Below are positions 1 to 6,654 of a stretch of DNA of 15,276 nt, one piece after another. The notes beneath the pieces are model-generated. The model had not been told where the DNA came from. It saw only the letters and a program-made list of their open reading frames with translations, and made no database searches. Position numbers and translations under genes: made by a program. The number at the start of each line of letters is the position of its first letter. Position 1 is the stretch's first letter. The stretch is taken from contig UQIQ01000052.1 of NCBI GenBank assembly GCA_900541185.1, forward strand, positions 1-15,276, given 5' to 3'. This stretch comes from an uncultured Collinsella sp. Its GTDB lineage: Bacteria > Actinomycetota > Coriobacteriia > Coriobacteriales > Coriobacteriaceae.

Positions 1-49
1 ACGAGATGACGTCGAGTCTCGTGGGCTCGGAGATGTGTATAAGAGACAG
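1..49 (+). other. Illumina Nextera i7 adapter left on the contig (not genomic)
   Basis: Bases 16-49 match the Nextera transposase read-2 adapter: the stretch GTGGGCTCGG followed by the mosaic-end AGATGTGTATAAGAGACAG ending at base 49. Bases 1-7 (ACGAGAT) match the end of the P7 primer, and bases 8-15 (GACGTCGA) sit exactly where the 8-base sample index belongs. This is library-construction sequence that survived trimming. True genomic sequence starts at about base 50, and the contig end is artificial. Confidence 0.97.
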
Positions 50-186
50 ATGTTAACTTCGCCGGCGGCGGCTACAGGGACCTACGCTCTGGAAAGTCGC
101 CGGGCTGATAGTTTGGCTTTTTATTGGTAGGGGCTCTTGCTAGGCTGGAGCACTTCCTAGAGGCGGGCATCGGCTGCGTGCCTGGT
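50..186. other. Non-coding stretch at contig edge, no clear feature
   Basis: This lies downstream of the HTH gene on the minus strand. I see only a 5 bp CTAGG/CCTAG inverted repeat near 138-158 and no convincing terminator, RNA gene or ORF. The first bases abut adapter sequence. Confidence 0.4.
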
Positions 187-885
187 TTAGGCGGCGCTGG
201 TTTCTTTGTATTCGAAGACTGGCTCTAGGAGGTCTTCGATGTTGCAGTGTAGGACTTTTGCTATATCCCTTACGGTTGTTACCGAGGCTTCGTTGATGTT
301 TCTCTGGCGTTGTTCGTACATTTGGATTGAGCGGAGGGACACGCCCGATTCGTATGCCAGGTCTTGTTGGGTTTTCTTAAGCTTCTTTCTTGCTAACGCA
401 AGTTTGGTTTGCCTGGACGCTTTTTTCGCCATATCGCAGACGAGGCGAGCCACGCGTTCCTCCGAGGCTTCATGCCAGGGATAGTACAGACTGCGCAGTG
501 CGTCAAACGGAACGACATGCAGCAGGTCTTCGAAAGACTCCCCTAAACGCCACTGCAGATATGCCAGTATCCAGCCTGTCCAATACTCTGGCGTCTTCTC
601 AAAACGATAGGTGCGATCCGGTATAGACCCGCTCTGATAGCCGGACCTTTCAGCGATAAGCGCGAACAGCTCAACGCCCGATTTTCCCGATACGACCCAT
701 GCGTTGCCGCGTTCGAACTCGCGAGCTACGCCGCTCAGGCAAAAGAGTTCAGCAACTTCCGATCCTTCTGCTCCATAATCGTTAACGGCATAGTCAAAGC
801 AGTCGCCGAGGTTGTTCATTGCATCCTCGAGGTAGTAGACGGGGTATGTCCTACTCGGCCCACAATCCGTTAACTCTTGGATCAT
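187..885 (-). CDS. HTH (XRE/Cro-C1) protein paired with DUF3990 gene; putative antitoxin/autoregulator
   Basis: A 232-residue protein in two parts. The C-terminal part (about residues 158-222, LALARKKLKKTQQDLAYES onward) is a clear XRE-type helix-turn-helix with the usual TQQDLA, recognition-helix and IxxLL segments. The N-terminal ~60 residues (YGAEGSEVAELF, then a GKSGVEL segment) resemble the short DUF3791-type proteins often found beside DUF3990 genes. The middle segment (TPEYWTGWILAYLQWR, then YYPWHEA) resembles a region I recall from HTH proteins of the same neighbourhoods. The chosen ATG (883-885) has a GGGAGGG ribosome site 7-10 bases upstream. It lies inside the previous gene, overlapping it by 35 bases, which implies translational coupling. 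Seen: the HTH domain and the overlap. Inferred: antitoxin and autorepressor of the upstream gene. It could instead be a plain regulator. Confidence 0.75.
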   Translation of the reverse strand: MIQELTDCGPSRTYPVYYLEDAMNNLGDCFDYAVNDYGAEGSEVAELFCLSGVAREFERGNAWVVSGKSGVELFALIAERSGYQSGSIPDRTYRFEKTPEYWTGWILAYLQWRLGESFEDLLHVVPFDALRSLYYPWHEASEERVARLVCDMAKKASRQTKLALARKKLKKTQQDLAYESGVSLRSIQMYEQRQRNINEASVTTVRDIAKVLHCNIEDLLEPVFEYKETSAA

Positions 886-1534
886 TTAAATCAACCCTCC
901 CTGCCATTAAATCCCTAATGTCGATACCTTCGGAATCGAACCCGTTAACCGTATCCAAGTATTTGCGTCGAGCATTCTGCTCTCGCTCAAAACGCTTGGG
1001 ATAAAACTCAGACCCCAAAGCCTGCTTCCAATCGCAGAATCTAATCGCCGAAAATGCGCACTCGCTCATAAGAGCATATTGGATACCCAAATCACCCAAG
1101 CGCATGATACGTTGCAGCTGCCTGAGCGAGATCATGCCGCTGACAAACTGTCTTGCAAACGAAAAATAGGAGTCGTCGGCGCGATAACCTCGAATTACGT
1201 CATAGGGAGAAATATCAATCAGGCAGTTATCCAGCAGATAGCGAAGTCCTTCGCGCGCCAGCGGTGTCGAAACATTGAACTCCCTATTGTTAGCCAAAAT
1301 CGCAAGCCAATTGAGAATTGAAAACTCCCCGGACTCCAAATCCAAGACTGCGAGACCATCCATATCGAGCTCATATCGATTTGCAATGCCATCAGACTCA
1401 GTCCGACATGCCCACTCCATTGCCATTTCCTCATGTGGCGTGCAATAAAACCCACACCCATAGTCATTGAATTGTCTGCATTTATCCAACGACGGATGCT
1501 CGACAACAACCTCCGACCCGTGCCAAAGCTCCAT
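851..1534 (-). CDS. DUF3990 family protein, predicted ADP-ribosyltransferase-like toxin
   Basis: A 227-residue protein. The start is the ATG at 1532-1534, because GGAGG (1540-1544) lies 5 bases upstream; a TTG 12 bases further out overlaps that site. The N-terminus reads LWHGS, then DYGCGFYCTP and AMEWA, the signature I associate with DUF3990. Family members also show a tail like the one here: GYRADDSYF (residues 116-124) and LGIQYALMSECAF. DUF3990 is placed with ADP-ribosyltransferase folds. His5, Tyr30 and Gln152 or Glu158 are candidate active-site residues, which is inference. It overlaps the HTH gene by 35 bases, and a large palindrome sits directly upstream. By eye the pair is less GC-rich than engB and mtnN, which fits accessory DNA. 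I infer toxin of a two-gene module. The cellular target is unknown. Confidence 0.7.
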   Translation of the reverse strand: MELWHGSEVVVEHPSLDKCRQFNDYGCGFYCTPHEEMAMEWACRTESDGIANRYELDMDGLAVLDLESGEFSILNWLAILANNREFNVSTPLAREGLRYLLDNCLIDISPYDVIRGYRADDSYFSFARQFVSGMISLRQLQRIMRLGDLGIQYALMSECAFSAIRFCDWKQALGSEFYPKRFEREQNARRKYLDTVNGFDSEGIDIRDLMAGRVDLNDPRVNGLWAE

Positions 1535-1552
1535 ATCGACCTCCAAACAAAA

Positions 1553-1599
1553 ATATCACCCCAGTGATAGTGTACCAATAACTATCACTGGGGTGATAT
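1553..1599 (-). terminator. 19-bp-arm palindrome: engB terminator and/or operator of the DUF3990 module
   Basis: Bases 1553-1571 and 1581-1599 are perfect inverted copies around a 9-base loop. On the minus strand the stem is followed by TTTTTGTTT, so transcripts leaving engB meet a classic intrinsic terminator. Each arm is also a small palindrome (TATCAC-4-GTGATA at 1554-1569 and 1583-1598), giving four identical half-sites with centres 29 bases apart. That is typical of HTH-repressor operators. The element lies between the engB stop and the DUF3990 ribosome site, so both roles are possible. Confidence 0.75.
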
Positions 1600-1626
1600 A
1601 GATAGATGCAAACTATTGCCTGCCAA
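1599..1626 (-). promoter_or_regulatory. Candidate promoter for the DUF3990-HTH pair
   Basis: On the minus strand, TTGGCA (1621-1626) and TATCTA (1599-1604) are separated by 16 bases. The -35 is good and the -10 is weak. The predicted start falls at about 1592, inside the right arm of the palindrome, so a protein binding there would block initiation. A second option, TTGGTA-17-TATTTT (1550-1578), would start the RNA at the ribosome site and is less attractive. Confidence 0.35.
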
Positions 1627-1635
1627 GAACCCTTA

Positions 1636-2226
1636 CTAGAGGCAAGCCTCGGCGATGCGCTTTTTGAGTTCGTCGATGCCGGTGCCGGTCTGGGAGCTTG
1701 TGATGATTACGTTCTCGGCCGGAACGTTGAGCTGCTTTTTGATGGCTGCTGCCTGGCGGGCCTGCTGGGTGCGACTGAGCTTGTCGGCCTTGGTGAGGCA
1801 GACGATAAAGTTGAACTCATTGCCCTGCAGGTAGTCGATCATGTCATGATCGAGCTTGCTGGGATCGTGACGAATGTCCACCAGCGAGACGACCAAGTTA
1901 AAGCTGCGCTCGGAGTCGAAAAAGTCGCCGATAAGCTCGGCCCAGCGGTCGCGCTCGGCCTTGGAGCGACGGGCGAAACCGTAACCCGGCAGGTCCACGA
2001 AATGCACGTCGTCGGCCTCAAAGAAGTTGATGTTGCTCGTCTTGCCCGGCGTACTGGAAACCTTGACTAGGTTCTTGCGGCCAAATAGCTTGTTCATAAT
2101 CGACGACTTGCCCACGTTGGAGCGGCCGACAAAGCTCACCTCGGGGCAGGTGGACTCGGGAATCTGCGAAACCTTGCCATAGCTGGCGACGAACTTGGCA
2201 AGCTGGTAGTTAATGGAATCGGCCAT
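1636..2226 (-). CDS. engB: Ribosome biogenesis GTP-binding protein EngB (YihA/YsxC)
   Basis: A 196-residue TRAFAC-class GTPase needed for late assembly of the 50S ribosomal subunit in the cytoplasm. Motifs in order: G1 GRSNVGKS (34-41), the STPGKT switch I region (58-63), G3 DLPGYG (78-83), G4 TKAD (145-148) and G5 TSS (176-178). Length and spacing match the EngB family with no extra domain. I use ATG at 2224-2226 because AAGGAG (2232-2237) is 5 bases upstream; the in-frame GTG at 2230-2232 overlaps that site. mtnN ends 38 bases upstream on the same strand, so the two probably share a transcript. The large palindrome at 1553-1599 would end it. I am confident of the identity. Confidence 0.95.
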   Translation of the reverse strand: MADSINYQLAKFVASYGKVSQIPESTCPEVSFVGRSNVGKSSIMNKLFGRKNLVKVSSTPGKTSNINFFEADDVHFVDLPGYGFARRSKAERDRWAELIGDFFDSERSFNLVVSLVDIRHDPSKLDHDMIDYLQGNEFNFIVCLTKADKLSRTQQARQAAAIKKQLNVPAENVIITSSQTGTGIDELKKRIAEACL

Positions 2227-2264
2227 GGACACTCCTTGGTCGTAGGTTCTTACAAATAGACGCG

Positions 2265-3005
2265 CTATTGCGCAGCGGCAATGCGGCGGACGATATCGAG
2301 CGTAATGTCACTTGCGACACGCGCGTACTCGAACAGATCGAACTCTCGCTCGCAAATTGCATCGTACGCCTCGTCACAATTATCGCTGATAGCGCGCAAC
2401 ACCAGGCAATCGACACCATTTTTGGTTGCGACATGGGCAATTGCCGCGCCCTCCATGCCGACACAATCGGCATGCGTCGCCTCGATAGCGTCGTTGCGCA
2501 TGGCGGCGCCCGTCACAAAACGGTTACCCGTGGCAATCGTGCCGACCAGGAACTGCTTGGTGCCCTCATTCGAAGCGACTGCATTTGTCGAAGCGTCAAC
2601 AAACCCACGCTCAGCAAGCACGTCGGCGGCAATATCGACCAGCGCGGGCGTCGAGCCAAACTCCTCGAGCCCCGGTGCGGACTCGGCGATAAGCGCGGTA
2701 TCGGTATCCAGATAGCGTAGGCGTTTGCCAATGACCACGTCGTCGATATGGAGCTTGGGGTTCAAACCGCCCGCAATGCCCGAAAACACAACAGCCTGCG
2801 GAGCATACTTGCTAATGAGGTGCTGTGTTGCAGCGGCGGCGTTCACCGTGCCCATGCCCGCCGTTGTGGCGACAACTGTCAGGCCGTCGAGCTCACCGCT
2901 CACAACGGTCAAGCCTGCCTCCCGTGCCTCGCAAACGTCGCTCAGCTCTTCCTTAATCTGCATGATCTCTTTTTCGAGCGCACCGATAATCGCGATGGTA
3001 GCCAT
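2265..3005 (-). CDS. mtnN: 5'-methylthioadenosine/S-adenosylhomocysteine nucleosidase
   Basis: A 246-residue nucleosidase that hydrolyses methylthioadenosine and S-adenosylhomocysteine to adenine plus the thioribose sugars. It acts in methyl-donor recycling and, where LuxS is present, in autoinducer-2 formation. It begins MATIAIIGALEKEI, the family start, with the first catalytic Glu at residue 13. FSGIAGG follows at 74-80, the substrate-binding VGMEGAA with Glu185, and RAISDN with the catalytic Asp208. I choose ATG 3003-3005; GGGGA lies just upstream, and the TTG 12 bases earlier would add only MGNG. It follows the serine hydrolase by 78 bases and precedes engB by 38, a probable transcription unit. 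Nothing is truncated. Confidence 0.93.
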   Translation of the reverse strand: MATIAIIGALEKEIMQIKEELSDVCEAREAGLTVVSGELDGLTVVATTAGMGTVNAAAATQHLISKYAPQAVVFSGIAGGLNPKLHIDDVVIGKRLRYLDTDTALIAESAPGLEEFGSTPALVDIAADVLAERGFVDASTNAVASNEGTKQFLVGTIATGNRFVTGAAMRNDAIEATHADCVGMEGAAIAHVATKNGVDCLVLRAISDNCDEAYDAICEREFDLFEYARVASDITLDIVRRIAAAQ

Positions 3006-3083
3006 ACCATTCCCCAAACCTATACGAAATTCTCAACCAAGGTATGGTACCAGCATTTTGTTTGACCTCGCCAAACGAACACG

Positions 3084-4202
3084 CTAAGCCAGTGCAGCTC
3101 GCGTATCAAACAGAGCCTTTGCAATCGCAGCCGTAACCTCGCTCGAACGGTCGCTCGATGGCATCGATGTCATGACGCTCATGACATAGGTACGGCCATC
3201 GATGTCGATGAGGCCTGCATCGCATGTCGAATAGTAGCCGTCCTCGCTGATCCAACCCGCTTTGTTGCGCACCAAGACCTGATCGTCCGCAATGCCATCG
3301 CGAATAAACGAGCGCGATGTTGATGCCAAAAGGCCTGACAACCACTGTGAAGTCTCGGTATCCATGCTCAGATACTCGCTCATCTCGCACCATAACCTCG
3401 CAGAAGTGCGCGGGCAGTAGGTCGGAAAATCACTCATCGGATTCAGTGCCGTTTCGTCATCAACACCCAGATTGGCAATCCAATCCTCATAGCCATCATG
3501 GTCAAACGCCGCGCGTAACGCGATAAACGAATCGTTGTCTGAGTTGGCGACGGCATTCTCGATAAGGTCGCGCACCGTCTGCCAACCCATGTTGTAGCCA
3601 CCATAGGTGCCAAGGAAGTCATCGAGTGAAACCTGGCCCGTCTCGACCAGAGATTCGCAGATGTACAACGCATAGAGTGCCTTGTAGCTACTCGCACCGT
3701 ACACCTCGACATCAGCGTTATACGTCACGCCCTTACCGCTCGACAGGTCGTAAAACACCACGCCCACATCGCCCAGCTCCTGCGCCTGGTCAAGCGCATT
3801 CTGGAGTGCGGCGAGGTTCTCATCCTCCAGGGCGAGGATCTGGTCATCAACCAGTGAGAAGGTCTGCACGGTATCGCCTGAGGGAATATCGTTAAAGTCC
3901 GCCTTCGAAAGCCCCGTCTTGAGGTTCGCTGTCGACAGGGTTTGACTTGCGGTGACTTTAGATTCAGAGACCTTTTTGTTTTGCGTCTGTACCGTTGACG
4001 CATCTGAATGTGCCATTCGCTCCGATGCGTAGGTTTTGGCGGTAATTCCGAGGATAATATCCGCCGACGTTAGCATCCCAATGGCGGCAATCTTCCTCAC
4101 GCGGATGCGAGTGTCGGCAAGGCCACGCGAAGACGTGTCCTTCGTCTTATATCTGCTGCCATGCTGCGGCACATACTCGTCCCGCGATGCGATGTTTCGC
4201 AC
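3084..4202 (-). CDS. Membrane-anchored serine hydrolase, class A beta-lactamase-like
   Basis: A 372-residue protein with a positively charged N-terminus, then a moderately hydrophobic segment (about 36-57) that could anchor it in the membrane. A low-complexity Ser/Thr-rich linker to about 110 is followed by a penicillin-recognising domain. Active-site motifs: SSYK (171-174, SxxK), SDN (221-223), ExxLN (Glu250 to Asn254, the deacylating-Glu pattern of class A enzymes) and KAG (314-316) in place of KTG/KSG. These support the class A beta-lactamase-like family (Beta-lactamase2). The substrate is not certain: true penicillin hydrolysis, peptidoglycan trimming or another ester/amide are all possible, and KAG argues for caution. 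The start is GTG 4200-4202 with AGGAGA (4207-4212) 4 bases upstream. Confidence 0.82.
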   Translation of the reverse strand: MRNIASRDEYVPQHGSRYKTKDTSSRGLADTRIRVRKIAAIGMLTSADIILGITAKTYASERMAHSDASTVQTQNKKVSESKVTASQTLSTANLKTGLSKADFNDIPSGDTVQTFSLVDDQILALEDENLAALQNALDQAQELGDVGVVFYDLSSGKGVTYNADVEVYGASSYKALYALYICESLVETGQVSLDDFLGTYGGYNMGWQTVRDLIENAVANSDNDSFIALRAAFDHDGYEDWIANLGVDDETALNPMSDFPTYCPRTSARLWCEMSEYLSMDTETSQWLSGLLASTSRSFIRDGIADDQVLVRNKAGWISEDGYYSTCDAGLIDIDGRTYVMSVMTSMPSSDRSSEVTAAIAKALFDTRAALA

Positions 4203-4239
4203 GTGGTCTCCTGACTGCTACCGTTTATATACGAGCAGC

Positions 4240-4267
4240 ATGATACCGAGCAGGCATTTCTTTCCAA
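4240..4267 (-). promoter_or_regulatory. Candidate sigma-70-type promoter of the serine hydrolase gene
   Basis: Minus-strand TTGGAA (4262-4267) and TATCAT (4240-4245) are separated by 16 bases. The start would be about 4233, giving a ~30-base leader before the GTG with its AGGAGA site. The rest of the 316-base gap to pflA is occupied by the two palindromes listed separately. Confidence 0.45.
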
Positions 4268-4360
4268 AGATATTCAGCGGCGTTTAAGGTGTCTTTAAAG
4301 AAACCACAAGCGTTTCTATGCATTTTTGCCAATTCTGTTGCACATCTCTACCCAAAACGC

Positions 4361-4427
4361 AGTTGCGGTGAAATAGTTCCTGTTTGGGCGGCATAAGCCG
4401 AAAAACAAGAACTATTCCACCGCAACT
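4361..4427 (-). repeat. Long imperfect palindrome (25 bp arms) with nested hairpin loop
   Basis: Arms 4361-4385 and 4403-4427 are inverted copies with two differences. On the minus-strand RNA both differences become G-U wobble pairs, so the stem stays fully paired there but not on the plus strand. The 17-base loop contains CGGC-ATAA-GCCG, a nested hairpin. No T-run follows, so it is not a typical terminator. It resembles an extragenic palindromic repeat; copies elsewhere would confirm this. Confidence 0.6.
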
Positions 4428-4460
4428 TGACGGGGCTCTTTGGCAATCAACTTGGTGCCC

Positions 4461-4499
4461 AGGGGCACTCATTTAAGTCTGTCCCCAATGAGTGCCTTT
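4461..4499. repeat. REP-like inverted repeat just downstream of pflA
   Basis: GGCACTCATT (4464-4473) and AATGAGTGCC (4487-4496) pair around a 13-base loop containing GTCTGTCCCC. Two G-U pairs and one A-U pair extend the stem on the plus strand. The loop motif recalls extragenic palindromes associated with REP-type transposases, from memory only. It could also serve as an end hairpin for pflA mRNA, but no T-run follows. Confidence 0.45.
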
Positions 4500-4518
4500 G
4501 GGGAGCGAAAATGGCTCG

Positions 4519-5337
4519 CTAGCCGATGGCGTTTTTGAGTTCAGCGCGGCGCTTTTTCATGCCCGTCATGACGGCGTTGCGCAGCTCGGGCATGCGCGCG
4601 GTATCCATCTGTGGAACGCCCTCGAGCTTATAGGGAATCCCCAGCTGCTCGTATTTGACGACACCCATGGTGTGATACGGCAGCATCTCCAGGCCGACCA
4701 CGTTATGCCACGGGGCAATCAGGCGACCGAGTGCCTCGCACTCCTCCACCGTGTCGGTAATGCCCGGCACCACCACGTGGCGGATAACGACCTTAATCTT
4801 GCGACGCGCGAGCTCATCACCAAACTCCAGAATGCGTGCGGGATCGCAACCGGTCAGCTTTTTATGCTCGACCGGGTCGGCATGCTTAATATCGAGCAGT
4901 ACCATGTCGGTCTCGTTGAGCACGGCATCGAACTTCTCGGGATGCTGAGGGTCGAAGGCGTAGCCACAGCTATCCAGGCAGGTATGCACACGACCATCGG
5001 GGTTGTTGTGCATTGCACGGAACAGGTCGGCCAAAAACTCGGGCTGCAGAAGCGGCTCGCCGCCCGAAACCGTAATTCCGCCGCTGCGATAGAACTCGTG
5101 GTTACTCTGGAACTCATCCATGAGGTGCTCGACGGTCACCATCGTGCCGCCGTTGACCGACCAGGTATCGGGATTGTGGCAATACGCGCAGCGCATGGGA
5201 CAGCCCTGGACAAACACCACAAAGCGGATGCCGGGTCCGTCGACCGTACCCATCGTTTCAATCGAATGTACGCGGCCCAGGGCAAACGCGGAGTCCTCGG
5301 GACGAGCGTCCACACCCTCGAGCGTCATCTCAGCCAT
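4519..5337 (-). CDS. pflA: Pyruvate formate-lyase activating enzyme (radical SAM)
   Basis: A 272-residue radical SAM enzyme that uses a 4Fe-4S cluster and S-adenosylmethionine to abstract a hydrogen from the PFL glycine. The cluster motif is CPMRCAYC (Cys46, Cys50, Cys53), followed by HNPDTW and the SAM-binding SGGEP motif. The family segment LEMLPYHTMG near the C-terminus is also present. The N-terminus carries about 17 residues more than E. coli PflA. I use ATG 5335-5337; the ATG 21 bases earlier has no ribosome site, while this one has a modest AAGG at about 10 bases. It stands alone, 7.2 kb from the PFL genes, with a terminator upstream. Its substrate here should be the separate 83-residue glycyl-radical protein. 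Confidence 0.93.
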   Translation of the reverse strand: MAEMTLEGVDARPEDSAFALGRVHSIETMGTVDGPGIRFVVFVQGCPMRCAYCHNPDTWSVNGGTMVTVEHLMDEFQSNHEFYRSGGITVSGGEPLLQPEFLADLFRAMHNNPDGRVHTCLDSCGYAFDPQHPEKFDAVLNETDMVLLDIKHADPVEHKKLTGCDPARILEFGDELARRKIKVVIRHVVVPGITDTVEECEALGRLIAPWHNVVGLEMLPYHTMGVVKYEQLGIPYKLEGVPQMDTARMPELRNAVMTGMKKRRAELKNAIG

Positions 5338-5386
5338 TCCCGCTACCTTGCCTCTCATTGGTTTTAGTTACATAAATGCCAGAGCC

Positions 5387-5415
5387 ATTCTAGCCCATAC
5401 GCATGATGGTGAAAC
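5387..5415 (-). promoter_or_regulatory. Candidate promoter of pflA
   Basis: Minus-strand -10 TAGAAT (5387-5392) matches the consensus at 5 of 6 bases. The -35 (GTTTCA, 5410-5415, 17-base spacing) is weak, so an activator may be needed. The predicted leader is about 43 bases. Confidence 0.4.
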
Positions 5416-5459
5416 GGTTTAGTGGTCAATTGGGTTGTTCTATTTGGCCCCACACAAAA

Positions 5460-5492
5460 GCGGCGGGAAGGTTGTCACAACCCACTCGCCGC
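5460..5492 (-). terminator. Intrinsic terminator after degV
   Basis: GCGGCG (5460-5465) pairs with CGCCGC (5487-5492), and GGTTGT (5470-5475) pairs with ACAACC (5477-5482). Between them are one G-U pair and a small internal loop. On the minus strand TTTTG follows. The position, 31 bases after the degV stop, fits. Confidence 0.8.
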
Positions 5493-5523
5493 CGAGGCAA
5501 TAGATATCGATAGACGCCAGGCC

Positions 5524-6378
5524 TTACGCCTTAAGCGTAAGCACCGCGCCGAAGGCGGTCGGGCCGCAATGGCTCGAGATGACGCCGCCGACCTGAGTCC
5601 AGATAATGTCCTTAAAGCCCAGGTCGTGCGCATAGACTTCCATGTCGTCGCGCAGCTCCTCGGAAAGGCCTACCGAATACGCCAGGCCAATGTGCGAGTA
5701 GTCAATCTCGCCCTTGGCAACCATGTGATCAATAAAGGCACGGGCGCACTTAAGCATAGAACCGCGGAACTTCTTGGTCGCCACGAACTTACCACCCGTC
5801 ACCTCAATGCAGGGCTTAATCTTGAGCAGATGGGCACCGAGGAATGCCGCATTGGACAAACGACCGCCGGCCTTAAGGAAGGCGAGATCGGTTGGGACAA
5901 AGCCCAACAGCACGCGGTCCATGACGGAGTTCGCGAAGGCGAAGATCTCGTCGACGGTGGCATCGGGGTGAGCCTCGATGTATTTGGCGGTCTCGACGAC
6001 AACAAGCGACTGGCCTACCGAGACAAAGCGCGTGTCCATGGAGAACACGTAGTCGCGCCCCTGGGCCGCAATCTTTGAGGACTGATGCGAACAGGTCGTG
6101 GCCTCGGAATATGCAAGATGCAAAATAGTCGCGTCGGGCTGCTCAGCGTGAATGCGGTCGTACACGTGAGCAAAATCCGCCGGCGCGCAGCCACTGGTCT
6201 TGGGCATCACGCCAAACTCGTTGCAGCGCGAATAAATCTCGAGCGGATCGATCGAGCCGTCCTCGACGGTCTCGTCACCAATCGTGACATGCATAGGCAC
6301 GCGCACGATGCCGTAGCGCTCGCAGAGCTCCGGCGTCACATCCGACCCAGACTCAACCACGATTACGTACTTGCCCAT
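5524..6378 (-). CDS. DegV family protein (fatty-acid-binding, FakB-like)
   Basis: A 284-residue DegV-family protein. DegV/FakB proteins hold a free fatty acid and present it to the FakA kinase for phosphorylation before phospholipid synthesis. The family start is MGKYVIVVESGSDV. PKTSGCAP (Thr61, Ser62) and YSEATTCSHQS (Ser91) match the lipid-head-group loops, and SSHCGPTAFG near the C-terminus carries the conserved His-x-Gly-Pro. I choose ATG 6376-6378 from the family alignment; the ribosome site is weak. In-frame starts at 6402 and further out would add non-homologous residues. No fakA is in the window, so which lipid it binds cannot be told. A clear terminator follows. Confidence 0.88.
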   Translation of the reverse strand: MGKYVIVVESGSDVTPELCERYGIVRVPMHVTIGDETVEDGSIDPLEIYSRCNEFGVMPKTSGCAPADFAHVYDRIHAEQPDATILHLAYSEATTCSHQSSKIAAQGRDYVFSMDTRFVSVGQSLVVVETAKYIEAHPDATVDEIFAFANSVMDRVLLGFVPTDLAFLKAGGRLSNAAFLGAHLLKIKPCIEVTGGKFVATKKFRGSMLKCARAFIDHMVAKGEIDYSHIGLAYSVGLSEELRDDMEVYAHDLGFKDIIWTQVGGVISSHCGPTAFGAVLTLKA

Positions 6379-6463
6379 TATTATCACGACCCATCTCGAC
6401 ATTGGCTTTTCAATACATGGCACGCACCGCCGCACTGTTGTACAACGGCGTCCAAGCGCCAAA

Positions 6464-6502
6464 GAGACGCCGCCCCTTGCACACAACAAAGGACAGCGTC
6501 TC
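6464..6502 (-). terminator. Hairpin between scrB and degV: terminator or leader attenuator
   Basis: GAGACGC (6464-6470) pairs with GCGTCTC (6496-6502). An inner helix pairs CCCTTG (6474-6479) with CAAAGG (6487-6492). On the minus strand TTTGG follows, a short T-run. A promoter candidate (GTAACA at 6552-6557, TAGAAT at 6529-6534, 17-base gap) lies upstream of it. The hairpin may therefore end the sucrose operon, or sit in a ~143-base degV leader. Confidence 0.5.
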
Positions 6503-6654
6503 CCTGGAAAACTCCGTGCTTATCTGAGATTCTACACGGTTTATTAAGGAGTGTTACTTATTCCGCAAACGGTCGCTATACGCGATAAGCGGTAGCTGGC
6601 CGCGGCAACTGCGACACATTCCGCCCAACAAGTCCAATCGTGCTCCATGCACGG

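Noticed and set aside
1553..1599. Attachment site or insertion-sequence end
   Set aside because: No integrase or transposase nearby and no direct target repeats seen; the arms explain better as terminator plus operator.
4284..4472. A 62-codon minus-strand frame in the pflA-serine hydrolase gap
   Set aside because: It runs through both palindromes, has Cys/Pro-rich odd composition and no ribosome site.
4492..5367. A 291-codon open frame on the plus strand opposite pflA
   Set aside because: His/Ala/Leu-rich antisense translation; pflA has clear radical SAM motifs on the other strand.
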